A stretch of 16,287 nt of DNA from JARRLC01 sp050290865. GTDB taxonomy: Bacteria; Pseudomonadota; Alphaproteobacteria; Rhizobiales; Rhodomicrobiaceae. The notes under the pieces were generated by a model. The model did not search any database. It saw nothing but the letters and a program-made list of their open reading frames with translations, and was not told where the DNA came from. Below are positions 1 through 5,956 of this stretch, in pieces (position 1 is the first letter of the stretch; every line of letters begins with the position of its first letter). A program made the translations under genes and the position numbers. The stretch spans positions 1-16,287 of the forward strand of contig JBNKIW010000050.1 in assembly GCA_050290865.1 (NCBI GenBank), given 5' to 3'.

Positions 1-102
1 ACGCATGCCGATGTTCAGCGGGTCGAGGACAAACTCAATTCCAGACCCAGGAAAATCCTCGGCTACAAAACCCCGCGTGAGGTCTTCTTCAAGGCCGCAT
101 GA
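1..102 (+). CDS. IS30-family transposase, C-terminal end (cut by window edge)
   Basis: Only the last 33 codons are in the window, read in frame from base 1 to the TGA at 100-102. The visible tail has the IS30-family C-terminal signature: an LNxRPRK stretch (LNSRPRK), then LGYKTPREVF, a few residues before the stop. In this family these residues follow the catalytic Glu of the DDE integrase-like core. The catalytic residues lie upstream of the window, so whether the transposase is intact cannot be judged. The reading frame stops about 25 bp before the probable IS terminus, as is usual for compact IS elements. The family call is firm; the individual IS cannot be named. Confidence 0.85.
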   Translation, partial: THADVQRVEDKLNSRPRKILGYKTPREVFFKAA

Positions 103-130
103 GCAACATGTTGCACTTCACTGTTGAAGG
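103..130. mobile_element. Probable right terminus of the IS30-family element
   Basis: Directly after the transposase stop there is a 12-bp palindrome, GCAACATGTTGC (103-114), continuing into TTGCACTTCACTGTTGAA. IS30-family terminal repeats known to me have a similar GTTGCACTT..TTGAA composition. A different reading frame, the TraK-like remnant, starts right after this, which places the junction near 128-131. The left terminal repeat is outside the window, so the inverted repeat and the target duplication cannot be confirmed. Confidence 0.45.
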
Positions 131-304
131 GGCGGGATCAGCTACCCCCAGTTCGCGCGCTATGTCGCGGCGTATGTCGGCAAGCCCGTCAAGCCCGTCC
201 AGACCAAGGCTGGCGGGACTGCGCCAGGGGTCCATTCATGTGGCAGCGAAGAGGAAGGCGCGCCGAGGGGCGAGCTGATCGTCACGATACGCAGCGAGTC
301 CTGA
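131..304 (+). pseudogene. TraK-like transfer protein, 3' remnant truncated by IS30
   Basis: An open frame with no start runs from the IS terminus to the TGA at 302-304 (about 57 codons). Its first residues, GISYPQFARYVAAYVGKPVKP, closely match GFSYVQFTRYVNADIHGKPPKP of the intact TraK at 7671-8105. In TraK this segment follows the N-terminal DNA-binding region, so the first half of the gene is missing and the IS30 end sits at the break. The tail after KPVKP is shorter and unrelated to that of the intact TraK, so it is a paralogue or diverged copy rather than a recent duplicate. It has no start codon or ribosome-binding site and is presumed non-functional. Confidence 0.65.
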
Positions 305-464
305 AGCCATTTCCGGCTTTGCCGCCAGCGGGTGGGTTCTGTGTAAACTTCTGGCCGGCTCCACCCGCAGCTTTGCAGCGCTCGCACGGACTTTGAAGCC
401 GCCCGCTGCATTTCAGCGCCGCACTCCCCAATGAGCACGCCGCCAGCAGGCTCCCCGGCCAGAT

Positions 465-632
465 TTAGCCGCACTTTTCCCGCTTCTTCGCCGCCTCGAG
501 CCCCATGGCGATCAGCTGCCGGATGGCTTCGGAGCGCGAAGGCACACGATTACTGAAGCGGAAATCGTCAATCGCCTCGACCAGCGATTTCGACATCGGC
601 GTGATGATGCGTTCGGTGTTTGCTTCGTCCAT
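465..632 (-). CDS. Small ribbon-helix-helix (CopG/Arc-like) DNA-binding protein
   Basis: A 55-aa protein starting MDEANTERI. Residues about 9-48 fit the ribbon-helix-helix fold: a short beta strand (RIITPMSK), helix 1 (LVEAIDDFRF), the turn NRVPSRSEAI typical of this fold, and helix 2 (RQLIAMGLEAA), ending in a basic KKREK tail. Such proteins are usually dimeric autorepressors, plasmid copy or partition regulators, or antitoxins. The ATG at 632 is preferred over longer in-frame starts because AAAGGAG lies 6 nt upstream, and because longer versions would read through the AT-rich promoter region. It is transcribed away from the + unit that starts at 786, with the shared operator-like repeat between them, so repression of both promoters is a reasonable inference. 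No toxin gene is recognised next to it. Confidence 0.8.
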   Translation of the reverse strand: MDEANTERIITPMSKSLVEAIDDFRFSNRVPSRSEAIRQLIAMGLEAAKKREKCG

Positions 633-661
633 GGCGCTCCTTTGCCACAGCACGCCAATCC

Positions 662-712
662 ATGTCAACAACAAATACGCTATTGACATAGACAACATAT
701 TTATCATATAAT
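662..712 (+). promoter_or_regulatory. Near-consensus sigma70 promoter with overlapping inverted-repeat operator
   Basis: TTGACA at 683-688 and TATAAT at 707-712, 18 bp apart, both perfect consensus hexamers, read towards the genes at 786 and 1153. ATGTCAA (662-668) and TTGACAT (683-689) form a 7-bp inverted repeat with a 14-bp spacer, and the right arm overlaps the -35 box. The AT-rich segment contrasts with the GC-rich surroundings. The RHH gene begins only 30 bp to the left on the other strand, so its product is the obvious candidate to bind here. Confidence 0.75.
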
Positions 713-723
713 ATGTGTGCGGC

Positions 724-752
724 CCGGCCAGGAGGTAGCAACTCCCGGCCGG
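724..752 (+). other. Leader stem-loop in the 5' UTR of the RHH-controlled unit
   Basis: CCGGCC (724-729) pairs with GGCCGG (747-752). After one A/C mismatch, GGAG (731-734) pairs with CTCC (742-745) around a 7-nt loop. The hairpin lies just after the predicted transcription start and 34 nt before the ATG at 786. The left arm includes a GGAGG that resembles a ribosome-binding site but has no suitable start codon. It may stabilise the mRNA or regulate it; there is no T-tract, so it is not a standard terminator. Confidence 0.5.
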
Positions 753-785
753 ACCTAACCAAGCCAACCTGCAAAGGAGGTCAGC

Positions 786-1034
786 ATGGCTGAACATGAG
801 GATAAGGACGCGGATGCGGAAGGCAATCTCCGTATCGAAATTGCCACCTTGTTTTCCGAGCTTCGCATCGCCGTCGAGGCGCTGGTGGTGGGTATCCGCA
901 CAGTGCTCAACAAGGGGGAGGCGATCCTGGTGAAGGCCGATCTCGAAATCCTGGCCACGCTCGCGCAGCGGGGCGCAGACGCGATCGCGGCGCTCGATGC
1001 TGCGATGAAGGACTTGCTCGGCCGCCCCGAATAG
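786..1034 (+). CDS. Conserved-looking small acidic protein, unknown function
   Basis: An 82-aa protein with a strong ribosome-binding site (AAAGGAGG, 773-780) five bases before the ATG. The first 14 residues are highly charged (EHEDKDADAEG). The rest reads as two or three amphipathic Ala/Leu/Ile-rich helices (roughly 15-45 and 50-78), with no Cys, no membrane segment and no recognised motif. It is the first gene of the + unit behind the consensus promoter, and 118 bp separate it from the 388-aa membrane protein gene. I do not recognise the family. An all-helical protein that oligomerises or partners the downstream coiled-coil protein is possible but unproven. Confidence 0.7.
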   Translation: MAEHEDKDADAEGNLRIEIATLFSELRIAVEALVVGIRTVLNKGEAILVKADLEILATLAQRGADAIAALDAAMKDLLGRPE

Positions 1035-1152
1035 GCCGCGGACAGACCGTGGCGGGGGATTTGCTCCCGCTGCGGCATTTCATTGGCAATCACCCGCGCC
1101 GTCAGCAACGGCGGCGCGGTCCGTGCACAGAAAGCCATTGGAGGCCAACATC

Positions 1153-2319
1153 ATGCAGCGGAATGACATCATCAGCGGCCGCTGGCCGGCGCGGCTGATC
1201 GTGCTGCTCCTCGGTGTGCCCTCGCTCGGTTTCGCGATCGTCTCGGGACTGTTCAATGCCTCTTACGCAGCGCGCCTCGGCCATGAGCAGCATGAGCAGG
1301 CGGCGTGGATCGCGGCGTCGGTGCTCATCACCAGCTTCGTCACCGGCCTGCCGCTCGCCATCGAAGTCCTGCGTGCGCGGGTACCCCATCTCGCAGCAGC
1401 AGCGCGGGCGTTGTGGCTGGCGAGCCTGATGTTCAGCTTCGTTGCGGCGATGGGCTATGCCGCGGCAACGCGCGGCCAGGCCACGGCGGAGGCGGACGCT
1501 CTGCTCAAGGATCGTGCGGGGCTGGAGCGGGCGATCGCCCGTAGTGAAGCCGAACTCGCGGCATTGCCGCCCCATCGCCCGGCTGGCGCTGTGCAGGCGG
1601 AGTTACGCGCGATCGAGGTACGGACGGGCATGAATTGCCGCAATCCACGCCGTCAATGGGTGCGGAAGGCGTGCGCTCCCGTGCTCGCTCTGCGTGCGGA
1701 ACTGGCGGCAGCGGAGGATGCGGCACGCATCGAGGCGCATCTGCTGCACCTGCGCGCACAGCTCAGCGGACGCGTCATTACGGGTACTAACGCCAATCCG
1801 CAGGCCGATGTGTTGGCCTGGCTGGCGGGCGGCATGGTGTCAGCCGAGATGTGGGAACGCCTGCTGACGGTTTTCGCCGCGGCGCTCATCGAGCTGTCCG
1901 CAGCACTGGGGCTGGCGATCACCGCGCGTTCCGTGACGGAGTTGCGTGCACCACGTGAGGTACAGCCCGTTCCAGCGACGCAGCCGGAACCCGCAAGGCC
2001 AATTATCGCGCCGGAGACAGCCGTCACGCCCGTTCCGACACCGGAACAAGGCTGGCAGATATGGTTCCGGCAATGTGTCGCCCCCGCTCAAGGCGAACGC
2101 ATCACCGCAAAAGATGCCTACGCCCATTACGAGGCTTGGGCGGGCGTCAATGCAGATGGCGCCATCCTCCCTTACATCACTTTCGGACGGCGGATGGCCG
2201 AGGCAGTGGAAGCCATCGGCGGGAAGGTCGGCAAATCGAGCAGCCGCTTCTATGCCGATGTCGCGCTGACCGCGTGTGGCGCCGACGTTCGCGGGAAGAT
2301 GCCTGGGAAGCTAAACTGA
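1153..2319 (+). CDS. Four-TM coiled-coil membrane protein with C-terminal winged-helix-like domain
   Basis: A 388-aa protein. Hydrophobic segments lie at about 14-36, 52-72, 86-104 and 236-257. Between the third and fourth, residues 107-205 are rich in Ala, Leu, Glu and Arg and look like a long helical hairpin or coiled coil, with two Cys (162, 174) at its apex. A Pro-rich linker (265-298) leads to a C-terminal domain (300-375) containing RITAKDAYAHYEAWA, a TFGRRMAEA helix and a final strand SSRFYADVAL. This resembles the winged helix at the end of P4/D5-type primases and related plasmid proteins. The ATG at 1153 is chosen because TGGAGG precedes it by 9 nt; a GTG at 1123 is in frame but has no good site. 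If the prediction is right, a membrane-anchored protein carries a DNA-binding module, suggesting DNA tethering or transfer. The function is unknown. Confidence 0.75.
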   Translation: MQRNDIISGRWPARLIVLLLGVPSLGFAIVSGLFNASYAARLGHEQHEQAAWIAASVLITSFVTGLPLAIEVLRARVPHLAAAARALWLASLMFSFVAAMGYAAATRGQATAEADALLKDRAGLERAIARSEAELAALPPHRPAGAVQAELRAIEVRTGMNCRNPRRQWVRKACAPVLALRAELAAAEDAARIEAHLLHLRAQLSGRVITGTNANPQADVLAWLAGGMVSAEMWERLLTVFAAALIELSAALGLAITARSVTELRAPREVQPVPATQPEPARPIIAPETAVTPVPTPEQGWQIWFRQCVAPAQGERITAKDAYAHYEAWAGVNADGAILPYITFGRRMAEAVEAIGGKVGKSSSRFYADVALTACGADVRGKMPGKLN

Positions 2320-2343
2320 TGGGGATGGTGCGGATGGGGTGAC

Positions 2344-2380
2344 CCCGGCCGCGCAAACTGAGGCGGCCGGGCGGCTATTT
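2344..2380 (+). terminator. Probable rho-independent terminator after the 388-aa gene
   Basis: A perfect 9-bp stem, CCCGGCCGC (2344-2352) with GCGGCCGGG (2363-2371), and a 10-nt loop, followed by CGGCTATTTT. It lies 24 bp after the stop codon of the upstream gene. The T-run is short and starts several bases after the stem, so efficiency is uncertain. Confidence 0.55.
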
Positions 2381-2474
2381 TGATCAGGGAAGTTGATGGA
2401 GCTGCAGGGTACGCCCTCGGCAAGCGTGAACGTAGTGCGCTGCCTGCTGGCGCGCGTCAGCTCGGCCAGCATTT

Positions 2475-2966
2475 TCATTCCTGTCGATTGCCCGCATGCC
2501 CGCGGTCGCCATCCACTGGCGTCAACTTCTCGATGAGTTCCTGGTAGGCGGCTTCGAAGCCGGGTTCGTATTGCTCGGGATGTTCGCGGGCGAACGCGAT
2601 GACCTTGCGGTAGTATTCAGCCGCTTGGGCGTCGTCGCCCCTCGCCTCGCAAACCATGCCGAGGCGGTCGTAGCCGTCGTGGACGTCAGGGAAGCGTTCG
2701 AGAAGAACGTGGGCGGCGCGTTCGGCCTCGTCGAGTTTTCCGGCGTGGATCAGATCGACGACGGCGTTGGACGCCTCGGTGAGTTTATCAAGATCGTCGT
2801 CGATGGCCTCGAAGAGGTGGAAGAGGCCACGGGAGCGCGGCGCTTTCGCCTTGGGGCGCTCGGCATGGGCGGCGTAATCGGCCGCCTCGTCTTTGGCGCA
2901 GCAGCATCGCTTGGATTTCTTGCCACTGCCACAGGGACAAGGTTCATTCCGTCCGGTTTTGGCCAT
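2475..2966 (-). CDS. SEC-C motif protein with TPR-like repeats
   Basis: A 163-aa protein. Residues 7-23 form a SEC-C zinc-binding motif: NEPCPCGSGKKSKRCCC, with Cys10, Cys12 and Cys21/22 as the ligands expected from the family, as in the SecA C-terminus. After a basic linker (about 36-47), residues 48-150 are helical and include a tetratricopeptide-like stretch (AIDLI..LDEAERAAHVLLERFPD, then DGYDRLGMVCEARGDDAQAAEYYRKVI). Such proteins are usually protein-binding adaptors; no catalytic motif is seen. The start codon is 30 bp from the TTG start of the divergent Cys-rich/HTH protein gene, so its promoter must lie within that gene. It may be a cargo or regulatory gene of the transposon. No strong ribosome-binding site is visible (GAAGTG about 12 nt upstream). 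Confidence 0.8.
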   Translation of the reverse strand: MAKTGRNEPCPCGSGKKSKRCCCAKDEAADYAAHAERPKAKAPRSRGLFHLFEAIDDDLDKLTEASNAVVDLIHAGKLDEAERAAHVLLERFPDVHDGYDRLGMVCEARGDDAQAAEYYRKVIAFAREHPEQYEPGFEAAYQELIEKLTPVDGDRGHAGNRQE

Positions 2967-2996
2967 ATCGATCACTTCGGTCAGAGGAGGGATGCT

Positions 2997-3572
2997 TTGT
3001 ATCAAGAGGTGTTGGCGGATGCCAGGTTCCATGAGCAGCTGCTCGCCTTTGACCTGGAGCTTGCGGAGGCCGCCAGGGCGGAGGGCTGTGTGCGATGCGA
3101 CGGCGTGCTGCACTGGGCGCGCTACACCCGCAAGCCGCGCGGTGCCCCTGGCGGTCTGAGTGCGGATTACTGCCAGCGTTGCAGCTTTTGCTGCGCCGTC
3201 GACGGATGCCGGAGCCGCATGACGCCGGCGTCTCTGCGCTTCCTCGGCCGCAAAGTTTATGTCGCCACCATGGTGACCTTGATCTCGGCGATGCACCATG
3301 GGGTGACGGAGGCAAGGCTGCGGCAGCTCTTGCCGACGCTGCCCATCGACCGGCGCACACTGACACGCTGGCGGAAGTGGTGGATTTCGGACTTCGCTAA
3401 CAGCAAGTTCTGGCGGGCGGCCTCGGCTCGCCTCCCGGTGCCGGTCGAAGCGTCCCGGCTGCCCGTTGGGCTCATCGAGTGCTTTTCTGAGGACGTCGAC
3501 CATCGGGTCATCGCCGTCCTCCGCTTCCTCAAACCAATCAGCGGAGGCACCTCGGCATTGCGCGCTTACTGA
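2997..3572 (+). CDS. Cys-rich zinc-ribbon/HTH accessory protein of the transposon
   Basis: A 191-aa protein with a TTG start, chosen because GAGGAGGG (2984-2991) lies directly upstream; the nearby ATG at 2992 is out of frame. Cys31 and Cys34 (CVRC) and Cys59, 62, 65, 66 and 71 (YCQRCSFCCAVDGC) suggest a zinc ribbon or two-site zinc cluster. Residues about 105-130 (RLRQLLPTLPIDRRTLTRWRKWW) read as a transposase-type helix-turn-helix with the 'RRTLxRWxxWW' pattern. No catalytic DDE triad is present. It precedes the transposase by 90 bp and shares its strand, so a role in DNA recognition or regulation of the transposon is likely. It ends inside a hairpin (3540-3586). Family not recognised by name. 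Confidence 0.75.
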   Translation: MYQEVLADARFHEQLLAFDLELAEAARAEGCVRCDGVLHWARYTRKPRGAPGGLSADYCQRCSFCCAVDGCRSRMTPASLRFLGRKVYVATMVTLISAMHHGVTEARLRQLLPTLPIDRRTLTRWRKWWISDFANSKFWRAASARLPVPVEASRLPVGLIECFSEDVDHRVIAVLRFLKPISGGTSALRAY

Positions 3573-3586
3573 GGGACGCCTCCGCT
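3540..3586 (+). other. Inverted repeat spanning the end of the Cys-rich/HTH gene
   Basis: AGCGGAGGC (3540-3548) and GCCTCCGCT (3578-3586) are a perfect 9-bp inverted repeat with a 29-nt loop containing the stop codon of the Cys-rich/HTH gene. It lies about 75 bp before the transposase ATG. There is no T-run, so it is more likely an mRNA structure that adjusts expression of the transposase than a full terminator. Confidence 0.4.
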
Positions 3587-3662
3587 CCCGCAGAGGATGC
3601 CCGTAGCCAACTTCAACGGGCGTCTTCTACGCTTCAGCCGAACCCCAAAAAGGAGGTCCGGC

Positions 3663-5120
3663 ATGGCGCAAAGACGGGGGCAGAGAATTCATGATCTGTG
3701 GGCGCGGTTGCGCTTTTCCGTAATCGGACAGCTTCTCGCTGCGCCGCCGGAGAGGGGCGCGCTCCAGGCCGAACTTGAGGCGCTGGCGGCGCGAGATTGG
3801 CGCCATCCCATCACCGGCGAGCCGGTCCGTTTCGGCGCTTCCACCATCGAACGCTGGTATTACCGCGCGCTTCGGGAGCGCCAGGACCCGGTCGGCGTGT
3901 TGCGCCGGAAGCGCCGGGAGGACGCAGGCGGACAACCGTCGATGCGCGCTCCTCTGCGCCAGGCCCTGATCGCCCAGTACAACGCCCACAAGAGCTGGAG
4001 CGCCCGGCTCCATTACGACAACCTCGCAGCGCTCGCTGAGACCAGGCCGGAGCTGCGGCCAGTGCCGTCCTACTCGACGGTCCGGCGTTTTCTGCGCAAC
4101 CACGGCCTCAACAAGCGCAAGCGGTTCACCAGCCGACAGACCGAAGGCGCACTCGCCGCCGAAGCCCGGCTCGAACAGCGCGAGGTGCGCAGCTACGAGT
4201 CCGAGTACGTAAATTCATTGTGGCATTGGGATTGCCACCATGGCTCGCGCAAGGTGCTCACCGCCCGCGGCGAGTGGCTCACCCCCATCCTGTTCGGCGT
4301 CATCGACGACCGCTCCAGGCTCGCCTGCCACCTGCAATGGTATCTGGCAGAGAACGCGGAGAACATTGCCCATGGCCTGTCGCAGGCCATGCAGAAGCGC
4401 GGTCTGCCGCGCGCTGCCATGAGCGACAACGGCGGCGCCATGACCGCCGCCGAGATCAGCGAGGGCCTCGTCAGGCTTGGCGTTCTGCACCAGACGACGC
4501 TCCCTTACTCACCGTACATGAACGGCAAGCAGGAGGTCCTCTGGGGACAGATCGAGGGACGGCTGATGGCCATGCTCGAAGGCGTTGCGGATCTCACCCT
4601 GGCTGCGCTCAACGAGGCAACCCAGGCTTGGGCGGAGTACGAGTACAACCGCAAGCCCCATTCGGAGACCGGCGAGGCACCGCTCGCGCGCTTCCTTGCC
4701 GGCCCGGACGTCACCCGTCCGTGTCCGGATAGCGAAGCCCTCAAGCTCGCTTTCACCCACAGCGAGCGGCGAACTCTGCGCAAAAGCGACGGGACCCTCT
4801 CAATCCTTGGGCGCCGCTTCGAGGTGCCCAACCGCTACCGGCAGCTCGCCACCCTCGAAGTCCGCTTCGCCGCCTGGGACCTTTCTCTGATCCACCTCGT
4901 CGACGAACACACCGGCGCCGTGCTGTGCCGGTTGTTCCCGCAAGACAAAACGAAGAACGCCAGCGGCTTGCGGCGAACGATCGACCCGGTCTCGGATCAG
5001 CCCGTCGACACGCCGCCCGCCATCGGCATGGCACCGCTCCTGGAACAGCTGATCGGCCGGCAGTCGGCGACCGGATTGCCGCCTGCCTTTCTCCCCAAAG
5101 ACGAAGGAGACGACGCATGA
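3663..5120 (+). CDS. DD(35)E transposase, Mu/Tn7/Tn5053-like (TniA type)
   Basis: A 485-aa protein. The ATG at 3663 follows AAAAAGGAGG (3648-3657); a longer start at 3597 has no such site. The N-terminal 160 residues hold helix-turn-helix-like DNA-binding segments (TIERWYYRAL at 61-70; YSTVRRFLRNHGL at 137-149). The integrase-fold core has Asp190 (WHWDCH), Asp255 (MSDNGG) and Glu291 (NGKQEVLWGQIEG), giving the 35-residue D-E spacing of DDE integrases. The C-terminal 120 residues include RRTLRKSDGTLSILGRRFEVP, resembling the Mu transposase C-terminal beta domain. It should catalyse strand cleavage and transfer at the element's ends, with the downstream ATPase as target or activity regulator. 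All three catalytic residues are present, and the length and ATGA overlap with the next gene indicate an intact gene. Confidence 0.9.
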   Translation: MAQRRGQRIHDLWARLRFSVIGQLLAAPPERGALQAELEALAARDWRHPITGEPVRFGASTIERWYYRALRERQDPVGVLRRKRREDAGGQPSMRAPLRQALIAQYNAHKSWSARLHYDNLAALAETRPELRPVPSYSTVRRFLRNHGLNKRKRFTSRQTEGALAAEARLEQREVRSYESEYVNSLWHWDCHHGSRKVLTARGEWLTPILFGVIDDRSRLACHLQWYLAENAENIAHGLSQAMQKRGLPRAAMSDNGGAMTAAEISEGLVRLGVLHQTTLPYSPYMNGKQEVLWGQIEGRLMAMLEGVADLTLAALNEATQAWAEYEYNRKPHSETGEAPLARFLAGPDVTRPCPDSEALKLAFTHSERRTLRKSDGTLSILGRRFEVPNRYRQLATLEVRFAAWDLSLIHLVDEHTGAVLCRLFPQDKTKNASGLRRTIDPVSDQPVDTPPAIGMAPLLEQLIGRQSATGLPPAFLPKDEGDDA

Positions 5121-5956
5121 ACAAGAAGCTGCTCGCCCTTTACGGCCTAAAATGGAACCCGTTCGTGCCCAGCGCGCCTGCCGGAGCGCTCTATCTCACG
5201 CAGCCGCTGAAGTCGTTCTGCTGGAGGGTGCGCCAACTCGCCGGAGAGGGCGGGTTTGCTCTCATCAGCGGCGCTCCCGGCGCGGGTAAGTCGGCCGCCC
5301 TGCGCATCCTCGCTGCCCAAATGGCCAACCAGCGCGACATCAAGCTCGGCATCATCAGCCGTCCGCAGGCCAACCTTGCCGATTTCTATCGCGAACTGGG
5401 TGATATCTTCGCCGTGCAGCTCCGCCCGCACAACCGCTGGGGCGGCACCAAGACCCTGCGCCAGTGCTGGCAGGCGCACTTCGACAGCGCCTTGTTCAGG
5501 CCCATCCTCGTTATCGATGAGGCTCAGGAGATGCAGCCCTCCGTGCTCGCCGAACTGCGCCTCCTCGCCTCCACCGAACTGGATGCCCACGTCCTGCTTA
5601 CCGTGGTGCTTGCCGGCGACGCCCGCCTCGCCGAGCGCCTGCGCGCCGAGGAGTTTCTGCCGCTCGCCAGCCGTATGCGCGTGCGTCTGGTCCTTGAGCG
5701 CACGCCGCCCCAGGAGCTGCAGGACTGCCTCAGGCACATCCTGCAGGAAGCCGGCGCCCCGAACCTTATGACCCCCGAGGTGATCTCAGCGCTCTGCGAT
5801 CATGCGCAGGGCAACTTGCGTGCCCTGATGATCATGGCCGACGAACTGCTCGCCGCCGCCATCCAGCGCGAGGCCCGCCAGATCGATCAGACGCTGTTCT
5901 TCGAGACTTGCGCCCCGCCAAGTACCGCCAAACCTGCCGCAGGGCGCCGGAGATGA
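5117..5956 (+). CDS. TniB/ExeA-type AAA+ ATPase of the transposon
   Basis: A 279-aa protein translated from an ATG overlapping the transposase stop (ATGA), with GAAGGAGA just upstream. The N-terminus, MNKKLLALYGLKWNPFVP, is the typical opening of ExeA/TniB/MuB-like ATPases ('xYGLxxNPF'). The Walker A motif is GAPGAGKS (52-59) and Walker B is ILVIDEAQ (130-137). A sensor-like VVLAGD sits at about 163-168 and an SRMRVR arginine region at 185-190, with a C-terminal helical lid ending near EAR..DQTLFF. In Mu and Tn7-class elements such proteins bind target DNA and stimulate the transposase. The one-base-shared junction on both sides implies translational coupling and fixed stoichiometry. Confidence 0.9.
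   Translation: MNKKLLALYGLKWNPFVPSAPAGALYLTQPLKSFCWRVRQLAGEGGFALISGAPGAGKSAALRILAAQMANQRDIKLGIISRPQANLADFYRELGDIFAVQLRPHNRWGGTKTLRQCWQAHFDSALFRPILVIDEAQEMQPSVLAELRLLASTELDAHVLLTVVLAGDARLAERLRAEEFLPLASRMRVRLVLERTPPQELQDCLRHILQEAGAPNLMTPEVISALCDHAQGNLRALMIMADELLAAAIQREARQIDQTLFFETCAPPSTAKPAAGRRR

Noticed and set aside
328..368. GCGGGTGG / CCACCCGC inverted repeat as a terminator
   Set aside because: The 25-nt loop and lack of a T-run make it weak; chance pairing in GC-rich DNA is likely.
2311..2472. 53-codon - strand frame starting 2 bp after the SEC-C stop
   Set aside because: It has no ribosome-binding site or recognisable motif, and it runs through the probable terminator and the end of the 388-aa gene.
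2496..2996. Long + strand open frame continuing upstream of the TTG start of the Cys-rich/HTH gene
   Set aside because: It is antisense to the clear SEC-C/TPR gene; the upstream part has no motif, and the ribosome-binding site at 2984-2991 fits the TTG start at 2997.
5147..5737. 196-codon - strand frame
   Set aside because: It is the shadow of the TniB-type ATPase on the opposite strand, with no motif of its own.
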